Origin: Rhodoblastus sp963713695
GTDB taxonomy: Bacteria; Pseudomonadota; Alphaproteobacteria; Rhizobiales; Beijerinckiaceae
Direction: 5' to 3'
Assembly: GCA_963713695.1 (NCBI GenBank)
Contig: CAVQMU010000010.1
Coordinates: 124,001-188,000 of the forward strand
DNA: 64,000 bases
Shown here: one piece after another, positions 18,088 to 25,855 of the stretch
Layout of the letters: each line of letters starts with the position of its first letter
How positions within the stretch are numbered: position 1 is the stretch's first letter
Made by a program: the position numbers and the translations under genes
Notes under the pieces: model-generated
Database searches by the model: none
Told to the model about the DNA's origin: nothing
What the model saw: only the letters and a program-made list of their open reading frames with translations

Positions 18088-18159
18088 CGCAAAAAATCCT
18101 CCGCTGCGGCAACTGGAAGAGCCGTCAATGGGAAAGAGAATGCGAAACGCCGCATGCCG

Positions 18160-18243
18160 TTCCCTGCGCTGGCATTATCCAGATCAGGTCAATGGGTTTG
18201 TTCTCAGCCGCGCTCTCAGGCGAGAGGGCAGCACCCCATGGCT
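18160..18243 (-). ncRNA. TPP riboswitch B, upstream of thiC
   Basis: Read on the minus strand it has the THI-box core: GGGGTGCTGCCC, a P3 stem CTCTCGCCTGAGAG, GGCTGAGAAC, then TTGACCTGATCTGGATAATG, CCAGCGCAGGGA. All conserved positions of the TPP aptamer are present. It lies about 70 nt before thiC. The ribosome site of thiC is well downstream, so control could be through an intervening hairpin rather than direct masking. Confidence 0.95.
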
Positions 18244-18327
18244 CGAATTTTCCAGAATAGCAGCGGCCTGGAAGGGACGCAAGTTTGGCGTCAACCAGCG
18301 CTCGGCCGGAATTGCTGGTTGGGCGCG

Positions 18328-18606
18328 CTAATGACGATGAAGCAAGGCGACAATCGGGAACAGGGAATAGATCACGGTGAACATGAGAAGCACGATGATC
18401 GGAACGAGCAGCCAGCGCGCCATTTTGCGGTAAGTTGTCACGAAATCCTGTTGCCTGTTTGCGATCTGCTTCTGCTCGGCAATGGATTGTTCCTGATTGG
18501 CGACGGCTTTGCGTTGGATTGAAACGATTTCCCGAAGCAAATCCCGAATTTCCAGCAGCGTTCCCGATTGATCGTCGTTCGCCACAAGCGCCTCCCTTGT
18601 CCGCAT
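18328..18606 (-). CDS. Small TPP-riboswitch-controlled membrane protein, unknown function
   Basis: 92 residues from ATG 18606. It has a charged helical N-terminal part (LLEIRDLLREIVSIQRKAV, then EQSIAEQKQIANRQQ, a likely coiled coil, about residues 17-50), followed by one strong hydrophobic segment WLLVPIIVLLMFTVIYSL running into FPIVALLHRH at the end. The start codon lies five bases after the end of TPP aptamer A, and the aptamer's last strand contains the ribosome site AGGAAG. A second TPP riboswitch and thiC follow on the same strand. I know no thiamine protein of this shape. The context suggests a link to thiamine uptake or sensing (inference). Confidence 0.72.
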   Translation of the reverse strand: MRTREALVANDDQSGTLLEIRDLLREIVSIQRKAVANQEQSIAEQKQIANRQQDFVTTYRKMARWLLVPIIVLLMFTVIYSLFPIVALLHRH

Positions 18607-18610
18607 TTGC

Positions 18611-18685
18611 TTCCTGCACTGGGTTACCCAGATCAGGTCGATGGCTCTGTTCTCAGCCGCCTCTTTTAGGGCAGCGTCCCACGGC
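18611..18685 (-). ncRNA. TPP riboswitch A, upstream of the small membrane protein
   Basis: Minus strand: GGGACGCTGCCC, a short variable stem around TAAAAGAGG, GGCTGAGAAC, then ATCGACCTGATCTGGGTAAC and CCAGTGCAGGAAG. The core CTGAGA and ACCTGATCTGG elements are intact; the 5' GGGG is GGGA, so pairing is slightly weaker than in copy B. The 3' strand holds the ribosome site of the following gene, which points to translational control. Its flanks resemble those of copy B, suggesting duplication. Confidence 0.85.
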
Positions 18686-18858
18686 TTGAATTTCAAGAGT
18701 AGCAGGGGAGCAGGAGGGGGCAAGCGAAGGCGCGGGCTGATCGCGTCGTTGCGTTTGCCTCTTTGCCGAAGCCTGGGCGGCCAAAAATTGCCGTTGGTTT
18801 ATAAATGATTGAAATCACCAGATGACGTAGGGATTCCTAGCGAAGTTACGCAATATCC

Positions 18859-18878
18859 TTAGCCGAAACGACGGCTAA
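18859..18878. other. Inverted repeat in the 18724-19036 intergenic region
   Basis: TTAGCCG-AAACGA-CGGCTAA, with perfect 7-bp arms, followed on the plus strand by TTTG. The surrounding 310-bp gap is AT-richer than its neighbours and must hold the divergent promoters for the riboswitch-thiC unit and the PEP-CTERM gene. I see no further gene in it. Confidence 0.4.
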
Positions 18879-19036
18879 TTTGTAGTTGTAATTCCATCTA
18901 TGCGAGAACTTGCCTAGGCGTTAAGCGCTTATTAATATGCGTTATATTAAATAATATCAGAGCAATAGTGCGTAGCTCGCCGCGAGTTGGCAGAGCTGAC
19001 CAAGAGGCATGTCGCGCCAGGCGCGGGGGGATCGAT

Positions 19037-19798
19037 ATGAAGATTTTATCGGCGCTGGTTGCAGCATCATTGATCGCCGTCTCCGGCCTGCAGCCGGCCG
19101 ACGCTCAGCAGCTGGTGACGAATGGCGGCTTTGAAGCGACGACGATCAACGGGATCGCGACCAACAGCGGCGGGCAGCTGGGATTCGACAAATATGCGGC
19201 GACTGGATGGTCGGTCGCGGCGTCGCCTGGCAGCTACATGTTTCTTTTCACGCCAGGGACCGCCGATGGAGCGGGGGAAACTGGCGCGGACGGGACCTTG
19301 TCGTTGTGGGGCTCTAATAACGGCGAACTCGACGCGCTTCCGGTGAGCCCTAACGGCGGCAATTTCATCGCGATGGACGGCGACTATGAAACCTCCGCAA
19401 TCACCCAGACGATCTCCGGCCTGACGGTCGGCAAGCTTTACAACATCACTTTCGATTACGGCTATGCGCAGCAGAAAGGCTTCACCGGCGCCACAACGCA
19501 GGACATCAAGGCCTGCCTGGGATCGACCTGCGCCACGACGCCGTCTCTTACCAACCCGAGCAAAGGGTTTACAGGCTGGTTCACCACGGATGATGTGTTC
19601 CAGGCGACCGCCACGAGCGAAGTGCTATCCTTCCTCGCGCAAAGCAGCACGCCCGTGCCGCCTTTCGCGCTGCTTGACGGCGTTTCGGTGACAGCGGTGC
19701 CTGAACTCTCCAGCTGGGTTCTCATGCTCTCTGGTTTCGCTGGCATCGGCCTCGCGGGCTATCGCCGCCGCGACCGGAAACTTCTGCCGGCCGAATAA
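19037..19798 (+). CDS. PEP-CTERM sorted secreted protein
   Basis: 253 residues. A signal peptide (MKILSALVAASLIAVSGLQ to about residue 25) is followed by a beta-rich domain with NGGFEATTINGIA, the usual start of DUF642/choice-of-anchor-like extracellular proteins. The C-terminal sorting signal is VPELSSWVLMLSGFAGIGLA followed by GYRRR. In such proteins an exosortase cuts near the PEP box and the product goes to the surface, often with exopolysaccharide. The usual third residue Pro is Leu here (PEL rather than PEP). The start at 19037 follows GGGGGG at ribosome-site distance. No exosortase is in the window. Confidence 0.82.
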   Translation: MKILSALVAASLIAVSGLQPADAQQLVTNGGFEATTINGIATNSGGQLGFDKYAATGWSVAASPGSYMFLFTPGTADGAGETGADGTLSLWGSNNGELDALPVSPNGGNFIAMDGDYETSAITQTISGLTVGKLYNITFDYGYAQQKGFTGATTQDIKACLGSTCATTPSLTNPSKGFTGWFTTDDVFQATATSEVLSFLAQSSTPVPPFALLDGVSVTAVPELSSWVLMLSGFAGIGLAGYRRRDRKLLPAE

Positions 19799-19910
19799 AT
19801 CGGCTTCCTGAACCGGCGGCCTACCGCATGCCAACCGAATCGCCTTAGGCTTGGCGACGCCGCGAGAAAAGGGAAAGCTGTTTCCCCTGCGCCGCGGCTG
19901 AGGGGCGTCG

Positions 19911-20774
19911 ATGCAATCGTTGCTGGCTTCGCATCAGCATATGGCCGTCATACTTCTGGGAGCCGCGCGCAGCTGCATCTGGCTGGCGCTGCTGTTCGCC
20001 ATCTTCGCGCCGCTCGAACATTTCTTCGCGGTACGGCCCGCCAAGACATTCTATCCGGGCTGGGCGACAAATCTCGGCTGGTATTGCGTCAACAGCTTCG
20101 TTCCGATCTTCCTGCTCGGGCCGCCGCTGGCGCTCATCGCCGCCGGCGTCCACGCGGTCCTGCCCGCAGGTTTTACAGGTCTGACGGAAGACATGCCGCT
20201 CGGCGCGCGCATGATCGGCGCCATGGTCGTGGGCGAGGTCGGTTTCTACTGGGGCCATCGCTGGAGCCACGAGTTCCCCTTGCTATGGCGCTTTCACGCG
20301 ATTCACCACAGCGCCGAACACATCAGTTTCCTGGTCAATACGCGGGCGCACCCCGTCGATATGGTCTTCACCCGCCTGTGCGGCCTGACCCTGCTTTATG
20401 CGACAGGGCTTGCCTCGCCGGTCGGGGCGCATCCCGCCCTCGTGCCCGCCCTCGTGCTTTTCATCGGGTCGATGTGGAGTTTTTTCATCCACGCCAATCT
20501 GCGCTTTCGCCTGGGTTTTTTTGAATACGTCCTGTCGAGCCCAGCCTTCCACCACTGGCACCACACGCGCGAAGACCACCGGGACCATAATTATTCCTCG
20601 ATGCTGCCCGTCATGGACTGGCTGTTCGGGACATTCTACCTGCCCGGGGAATGGCCCGCCGCCTATGGGATCGACCAGCCGACGCCGAACGGCGTGATCG
20701 GTCAGATGCTTGAGCCATTCCGGCCCGGGAACGAGGCGCCTCATGCGAAAGAAGAGGTTTCGGGCTCGGCGTGA
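19911..20774 (+). CDS. Sterol desaturase / fatty acid hydroxylase family membrane protein
   Basis: 287 residues with several membrane helices (about residues 10-35, 55-80, 95-115, 160-195). The di-iron site is shown by three histidine clusters: GHRWSHEFP, FHAIHHSAEH and AFHHWHHTREDHRDHN. The family hydroxylates or desaturates lipids at the membrane. The substrate cannot be read from sequence; given the many hopanoid genes in this window, a hopanoid or fatty acid is possible. It has its own start and no close operon partner. Confidence 0.85.
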   Translation: MQSLLASHQHMAVILLGAARSCIWLALLFAIFAPLEHFFAVRPAKTFYPGWATNLGWYCVNSFVPIFLLGPPLALIAAGVHAVLPAGFTGLTEDMPLGARMIGAMVVGEVGFYWGHRWSHEFPLLWRFHAIHHSAEHISFLVNTRAHPVDMVFTRLCGLTLLYATGLASPVGAHPALVPALVLFIGSMWSFFIHANLRFRLGFFEYVLSSPAFHHWHHTREDHRDHNYSSMLPVMDWLFGTFYLPGEWPAAYGIDQPTPNGVIGQMLEPFRPGNEAPHAKEEVSGSA

Positions 20775-20957
20775 CCGCTTGGAATAGCCTCGCGTTTTTC
20801 GCGATTATTCATGCTACGGTCACGTTCGACGCCGCCATATGGCGGTGGCGCAATTTTGCGCCGGTCGTCAGTTGCGCGACGGTGAGGCGGCGAAAGTCCC
20901 CCCCGAGCGCCGCCGCGATCTGTCAGAGCCGCATCAAGGCAATCCAGGGAGATGATT

Positions 20958-21176
20958 ATGGGCATCGAAGATTTTGTTGAAAAGGCCGCGGGCGCTTATG
21001 CCGCCGTGAAGGCGCTTGAAGCCGCCGATCCGAACGCCGGGGGGCTGGCCAAGGCCGCCGCCGTGGTCGCCGGTTTTGAAGGCGTGGGCGCGATCAAGGA
21101 TCATCTGGCCCAGCAGGCCGAACCTCAGCCCGAAGAGGCCGCCGCGCCGCCGGCCGACGATTCGCAGAGCGGCTGA
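20958..21176 (+). CDS. Small Ala-rich protein of unknown function
   Basis: 72 residues starting MGIEDFVEKAAGAYAAVKAL and ending in an acidic, proline-rich tail. AGGGAGATGATT before the ATG is a good ribosome site for the start at 20958; an ATG six bases earlier would sit too close to it. There is no signal or membrane segment. I do not recognise the family. The gene is alone between the hydroxylase and a convergent LysR gene. Confidence 0.55.
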   Translation: MGIEDFVEKAAGAYAAVKALEAADPNAGGLAKAAAVVAGFEGVGAIKDHLAQQAEPQPEEAAAPPADDSQSG

Positions 21177-21240
21177 TCCGTTTTCCGCACGAAAAATCGC
21201 TGCGGACGGGAAATCTCGCTCCGCAGCGCCATTACGCCTG

Positions 21241-22056
21241 TCATTCCGGCTGCGGTGGTTTCAGCAACAGGATCTTGTAAGGGATATCGAAAAAATCCGG
21301 GGCCGCGCATCGTACCAACTCACTGTTGCGCAACAAAATTTCCGGAATCCAGGCCGAGCCGAGCCCCGCCTTGACCTGCGCGAGCAGGGCCTCGGCCGAA
21401 GCGCTTTCGCACACAGGCGAGTCCTGGATTTGAATCTCGCGCCGGCCGAGCATGGCGGCGACCTGCGCGCCATAGGCGGTGCCTGGAGAATAGACCATCA
21501 CCGGACCCACGAGCTTGTTTCCGCTCAGCGTCACCGGCCGCTTCTGGTTTGGGCTCGCCGCCAGCACCAGTCGATCCCCGCCGATTTCCTCCGTCCTCAC
21601 GCCCAGGCCCTCGCTGTCGCCGAAATGGGGGATCAAGCCGATATCCGCATGCCCGCGCCGGACCGCTTCGAGGCATCCGGCGATCGAGGCGACGATCAGC
21701 GAGTAATTCTCCAGCGCGTTTTCGATCAGCCAGGGCGAAAGGAAACTGGCGGCGAGCGTATTGGTCGTGTAGATGCGCGTCGATTTCCTGAAATGGCTGG
21801 ATGCGCTCAGCACGGCGCGGCGGGCGTCATAAATGTCTTCGCGCAAGCGGTGCGCGCGTGAGAGGAAAGCTTCGCCGGCCGGCGTCAGGCCGACAGGGCG
21901 CGACTCGCGATCGAACAGGGCGGCGCCGAGCCAATCCTCGAGTCTCTGGACGCGACGGCTGTAGGCGGATTGCGTGGTGCAGCGCGAATCCGCGGCGCGC
22001 GTAAAATTGCGCGTCTGGCAAAGCGCGAGGAAATCATCGATCCATTGCAGTTCCAT
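21241..22056 (-). CDS. LysR-family transcriptional regulator
   Basis: 271 residues. The N-terminal winged helix begins MELQWIDDFLALCQTRNFTR and contains QSAYSRRVQRLEDWLG and FDRESRPVGLTPAGEAFL. The effector-binding domain follows, with RRGHADIGLIPHF and VKAGLGSAWIPE. The shape is close to regulators of the YjiE/HypT group, which respond to hypochlorite in E. coli, but the key residues cannot be judged here, so the effector is unknown. A perfect 23-bp palindrome covers its own start codon and probably acts as an autoregulatory operator. It is divergent from a small gene at 22154. Confidence 0.85.
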   Translation of the reverse strand: MELQWIDDFLALCQTRNFTRAADSRCTTQSAYSRRVQRLEDWLGAALFDRESRPVGLTPAGEAFLSRAHRLREDIYDARRAVLSASSHFRKSTRIYTTNTLAASFLSPWLIENALENYSLIVASIAGCLEAVRRGHADIGLIPHFGDSEGLGVRTEEIGGDRLVLAASPNQKRPVTLSGNKLVGPVMVYSPGTAYGAQVAAMLGRREIQIQDSPVCESASAEALLAQVKAGLGSAWIPEILLRNSELVRCAAPDFFDIPYKILLLKPPQPE

Positions 22057-22076
22057 GATGCATAAAATGCATCATG
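22054..22076. promoter_or_regulatory. Perfect palindrome over the LysR start codon
   Basis: CATGATGCAT-AAA-ATGCATCATG has 10-bp arms without mismatch and a 3-nt centre. It begins with the reverse complement of the LysR ATG (22054-22056), so a bound protein would block initiation of that gene directly. It also lies about 80 bp before the divergent small gene. Confidence 0.6.
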
Positions 22077-22153
22077 CCATCGGAAAGGACAATTGGATTT
22101 TCGCCGCTCGACGCCGATAAATGCTGGCAGTGCGTTGAGGATGGGAGGCGGCG

Positions 22154-22396
22154 ATGGGCAATGCTGGAGGCGGGTTTCGCGAAATATGGAAGCGAAACGC
22201 GCATATGACGGGCTTGCCAAAATGCGTGCGCCCGCTTGGCTGCGTGGGAGTTCTGGACGGATCGGCCATGCGCCTCGCCGGAGAAATGGTCGAGTTTGAA
22301 GTCGTGACCGGCAATGCGGCCTATCGCGAGGGCGAGCGCTTCTATCTGACGCCGGCCCAGGCCAAAGTCGCCTATTCCTTCGAACGGCGCGCATAA
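22154..22396 (+). CDS. Small hypothetical protein
   Basis: 80 residues from an ATG with GGGAGG eight bases upstream. The C-terminal part reads AMRLAGEMVEFEVVTGNAAY and FYLTPAQAKVAYSFERRA. The compact beta-like pattern suggests a small folded domain, but I recognise no family. A later ATG at 22205 is possible. It is divergent from the LysR gene and could be its target. Confidence 0.5.
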   Translation: MGNAGGGFREIWKRNAHMTGLPKCVRPLGCVGVLDGSAMRLAGEMVEFEVVTGNAAYREGERFYLTPAQAKVAYSFERRA

Positions 22397-22502
22397 ACGC
22401 GGCCAGCGCGAAAATTTCCTGCCTCGCCCCTTTCGTTTCCCCTGGGCGTCCCAACATTCAAGCCCAAGCCGCTACAGGCTCCACCTCCACTCTGGCGGCG
22501 CA

Positions 22503-23681
22503 ATGACTCTGTTCGATACGTTTTTCTCGGCGCTCGCCTCCAACCAGCTTCTGGCCGGTGGCATCGGCACGCTGGCTTTTGGCGGCTTCATCTACGTCCT
22601 TCGCGCCGTGCCGCAGAAAATGCTGGACCTGGTCGAGAAAACCGCGTGGACCAAGGTTTTCGTCGAGAGCCTCTCCAATGACTATCGCGACGTCGACGCC
22701 TTCATCGAGGGCAAGAGGCTGAAATTCTTCAGCCGTTCGCTGGAAATGAAGGAAGGCGATCTCAAGACCGGCTTCGGCGAGGGGCTCGGCCTCTATGATG
22801 GCGTGCTCTTCAAATATTCAAAAATCAAATCCGCGCAGGCCGTCGCCCAGTTCGAGACGATCACCTTGTCGTTCCTCACTCGCGACCGCGCGGTGGTCGA
22901 GCGTTTCCTGCGCGATTGCCGGCCCGAGGAGCACAAGAACTCCATCCAGGTCACCATGTTTTCCGCTGGGGGCAGCGAGGGCGGCCTGCGCCGGCGCAAG
23001 AGGGGCCTGGATACGGTCTTCGTCGATCAGGATATCAAGGATCGGCTGGTCTCGCGCTTCAAATGGTTCGCGGCCGCAGAGGAATGGCATTCCGCGCGAG
23101 GCATTCCTTGGAAGCTGGGGGTGGTGCTGCACGGGCCGCCCGGCACGGGCAAGACCAGCCTGATTCATGCGCTGGCTTCGGATTTTGGCTTCAACATCAA
23201 ATACATCAGGTCCTTGCATGGGCTGGCTGGCGCCTTCAGGACGGGGTCGAAAAACGACCTCTTCGTCATCGAGGACATTGACGCCATCTCCGGCGCGCTG
23301 AGCCGCGACGGCAACGGGACCGTCCCGGACGAGGCGACGCTGCGCGGCTCGCCGCTGCATGAGATCCTGAACAGCATGGACGGCATGCTGACGCCGGACG
23401 GGTTGAAATTCATCGTCACCACCAACCATCTCGACCGCCTCGATCCCGCCATTGTCAGGCCTGGCCGCGTTGACGAGGTGATCGAGGTGGGGCCGCTGCC
23501 GCTCGATTGCGCGCGAAAAATGTTCCAGGCCTTTTATGGCCGCGAAGGGGTGAAAACCTATTTTCCGCGTCCAGGCGCCGAACTTCAGCGCATTTTCTCG
23601 ACGCTTTCAGCCGAGGAGGCCGAGGCGGAACTGGCCCGGGGCCCGGCCGTTCTTCACGCCATTCGCGGCGGGCAAGCCTGA
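22503..23681 (+). CDS. AAA ATPase of the BCS1 type
   Basis: 392 residues. An N-terminal hydrophobic segment (about residues 15-33, LLAGGIGTLAFGGFIYVL) is followed by a BCS1-like region (residues 40-200). The AAA module has Walker A VVLHGPPGTGKTSLIHALAS, Walker B NDLFVIEDIDAISG, sensor region FIVTTNHLDRLDPAIVRPGR and the arginine finger. BCS1 in mitochondria moves the folded Rieske protein across the inner membrane; bacterial relatives are poorly studied. No Rieske or bc1 gene lies beside it, so the client is unknown. The protein is probably anchored in the inner membrane with the ATPase in the cytosol. Confidence 0.85.
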   Translation: MTLFDTFFSALASNQLLAGGIGTLAFGGFIYVLRAVPQKMLDLVEKTAWTKVFVESLSNDYRDVDAFIEGKRLKFFSRSLEMKEGDLKTGFGEGLGLYDGVLFKYSKIKSAQAVAQFETITLSFLTRDRAVVERFLRDCRPEEHKNSIQVTMFSAGGSEGGLRRRKRGLDTVFVDQDIKDRLVSRFKWFAAAEEWHSARGIPWKLGVVLHGPPGTGKTSLIHALASDFGFNIKYIRSLHGLAGAFRTGSKNDLFVIEDIDAISGALSRDGNGTVPDEATLRGSPLHEILNSMDGMLTPDGLKFIVTTNHLDRLDPAIVRPGRVDEVIEVGPLPLDCARKMFQAFYGREGVKTYFPRPGAELQRIFSTLSAEEAEAELARGPAVLHAIRGGQA

Positions 23682-23775
23682 TCGCAGCCTGGCGGGGGGA
23701 GGGGGCTAATCGGTTCGCGACAATGCCCAGCGACATGCGCTAGGCTGGAGACTCAATCTCAAAGGGGCTCCGTTG

Positions 23776-24477
23776 ATGCGCGCCAGCTGGAAATATCTTG
23801 CGCCGCTCGCGCTTGCCGCCTTGCTGCCCCTCGCTGCCTGCGACAAGGAGGCGGATCAAGCCAAAGCCTTCGCTGATCTTTTGCAGAACCGGATTCTCGA
23901 TCGGCCCGGCGTCCATATTCCCCTCCTGAGCGACGAGGAGCGGGACAAGATCGGCCATTACGCCGATGACCTGGCTATTCTCAAGGGTTTTAACGACGAC
24001 CTCGACGCCACCTCGGAAAAATTCGGCAAGGCCATGCATGCGGCGCCATCCAACGTCGCGCCGCTCGACCTGCCGAAATTCAGGCCCGACCTCGTCGCCG
24101 CCCGCGATTTCTTTCCTGGCGCGGCCGCGGGCATCGGCGCCGCCCTGGCCAAAGCGGAGGGGCTGCGCGCAAATTTGCATCAGCCAGACGCGGTGAAGGT
24201 CAAGTATGACGCCGCCTTCGAGCAAATGGTGACCCGTCCGGCCAAGGCCTTGCGCGACATTGTCCCCTTGGCGGCGACGGCCATCGACAGCGAGATCGAG
24301 GTCGCCGACTTCATCGAAACGCACAAAGCCGGCCTGAAGGTGGTCGGCGGCAAGCTCGCGACCTCCAAGCCCGATTTGCGCAAGCAATTGGACGCGCTTT
24401 ACACTGTTTATGTCGAGCGTTTTGCAAAAGTGCAGGCGGCGCGGCGTGAACTCGAACTCGCCGTGCAAGGGCGCTGA
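23776..24477 (+). CDS. DUF3053-type lipoprotein
   Basis: 233 residues. The signal MRASWKYLAPLALAALLPL ends in the lipobox LAAC, so it should be a lipoprotein. The mature part begins DKEADQAKAFADLLQNRI and has LLSDEERDKIGHYADDLAIL and RFAKVQAARRELELAVQ. This matches DUF3053 proteins such as E. coli YiaF. ATG 23776 is chosen; a TTG three bases before is also in frame. The role is not known. A secreted protein follows 66 bp downstream on the same strand. Confidence 0.75.
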   Translation: MRASWKYLAPLALAALLPLAACDKEADQAKAFADLLQNRILDRPGVHIPLLSDEERDKIGHYADDLAILKGFNDDLDATSEKFGKAMHAAPSNVAPLDLPKFRPDLVAARDFFPGAAAGIGAALAKAEGLRANLHQPDAVKVKYDAAFEQMVTRPAKALRDIVPLAATAIDSEIEVADFIETHKAGLKVVGGKLATSKPDLRKQLDALYTVYVERFAKVQAARRELELAVQGR

Positions 24478-24543
24478 GCAGGGCCGCTTGCGCAGAAGCC
24501 GGGAGTGGCGCAGCCTTGCGCAGGCAAAAGATTGGGAGATCAA

Positions 24544-25107
24544 ATGAAAATCTTCGCGTTCGCGCTGGCCGGTCTGGTCGCAGTCTCAGGCATGGCCTTG
24601 GCGGGAGAGCCGGCGCTCGAAGGGACGAAGGACATCATCCTGCACGCGCGCGATGGCAAGGACATCCCCGTGGGGACCGTCACGTTCACGCCGAAAGGCG
24701 GAGAGACCGCCTTCGCGATTGTTTTCGACGACAAAAAATTCGCACAATATTTCCTGTCCATGCGCGAGTTCAAATGCGTCGAGGGCGAGGACATCCTGTG
24801 CCATGTGCCCTATCCATACGCCAGTCCGCACACGGTCACGCCGACAAATCTGAGCTGGCTCGAACATGCGCTGCTGTTCATCTACAAGCGCCCGAACGAC
24901 TACGGCGCGCGCATGGCAAACGGATTGATCTATACGCTGAAGATCACCGACAAGGGGCTGGTCGGGACGCCGCAGTCGATCGATCTCGACGAGATCGCCG
25001 TGCCGCCAGAAAATCTCTCGGTCCCCTATTACGGCGCGGGACAGCGATACGACATCGAGAAAGGCGCGCGCTGGATCGACAGCTTGACCATCGAGGAGCC
25101 TCGTTGA
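24544..25107 (+). CDS. Secreted protein of unknown function
   Basis: 187 residues with a clean signal peptide, MKIFAFALAGLVAVSGMALA, probably cut after Ala-Leu-Ala. The mature protein includes IPVGTVTFTPKGGETAFAIV, FKCVEGEDILCHVPYPYASP with two Cys that may form a disulfide, and LKITDKGLVGTPQSIDLDEI. GGGAGAT precedes the ATG. It lies in tandem after the DUF3053 lipoprotein. I do not recognise a family name. Confidence 0.65.
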   Translation: MKIFAFALAGLVAVSGMALAGEPALEGTKDIILHARDGKDIPVGTVTFTPKGGETAFAIVFDDKKFAQYFLSMREFKCVEGEDILCHVPYPYASPHTVTPTNLSWLEHALLFIYKRPNDYGARMANGLIYTLKITDKGLVGTPQSIDLDEIAVPPENLSVPYYGAGQRYDIEKGARWIDSLTIEEPR

Positions 25108-25212
25108 CCCCCGCTTGACCTTCCGCAAGGCGTTTTTTCGCGCGGCGCCTATATAGAGGAAGGGGCCAGAGCGAGGCTAAGAAGGGAAGGCGGCCGAACG
25201 GCCGGAATCTCC

Positions 25213-25653
25213 ATGCGCACCATCGACGACACCAATCCTTCGATGCCGGACATCAATCCGCAAAAGGTCTGCTTCATCGCCGCCAAGGCGCGGGAGCTCT
25301 TGAGCGAGGACGAGGGATCGCGGCCCGACGCCTCCAACGCTGCCGACGATGGCGAGCGCTCCATCCTGACCGACGCCGCCGATGCGCCCATTCGCGCCGA
25401 ACTCGTCCAATATGTCCAGGATCTCGACGAGGACGAAACGGCCGCGCTCGTCGCCATGCTGTGGATCGGGCGCGGAGATTTCGAGGCCAGGGACTGGGAG
25501 GATGCGGTTGCGCAGGCGCGCGAGCGCCGCGAGACCTCGACCGCCAACTATCTCCTCGGCGAACCGCTGTTGCCCGACTATCTTGAAGAGGCGCTCTCGG
25601 CTTTCGGCCATTCCTGCCGCGATTTCGACAACGGCCCCGACGCCGACGTCTGA
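25213..25653 (+). CDS. DUF3775 family protein
   Basis: 146 residues, acidic and cytosolic. The start MRTIDDTNPSMPDINPQKVC leads to AELVQYVQDLDEDETAALVA, then MLWIGRGDFEARDWEDAVAQ, and ends LLPDYLEEALSAFGHSC. The LxxDE...ALVALxWIGRGD pattern is typical of DUF3775 proteins of alphaproteobacteria, whose function is unknown. A TATATAG sequence at about 25152 may be part of its promoter. Confidence 0.75.
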   Translation: MRTIDDTNPSMPDINPQKVCFIAAKARELLSEDEGSRPDASNAADDGERSILTDAADAPIRAELVQYVQDLDEDETAALVAMLWIGRGDFEARDWEDAVAQARERRETSTANYLLGEPLLPDYLEEALSAFGHSCRDFDNGPDADV

Positions 25654-25855
25654 CGCCATAAAATACGGCAAAACAAAGGCTTGTGTGGCCCTTGCGCCAC
25701 GCCCCCCGCCTAAAGCGCGGCGTCGTCTTGCGCCGCGTCTTGGCCTGTGCAGAATTCGGCTCGCCCAAGTCAATTCTCGACGCGCATGGTCCCGAACATT
25801 GCTTCCGGTTTCGGAACGGGCCTATGCGGCCAACGAAGTCAGGACGAGTTTGCTC

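Noticed and set aside
18125..18723. Longer minus-strand frames over the two TPP riboswitches, giving peptides such as ENKPIDLIWIMPAQ and ENRAIDLIWVTQCR
   Set aside because: These are translations of the THI-box itself; the conserved bases, not the peptide, explain the similarity. Only the frame from 18606 is kept as a gene.
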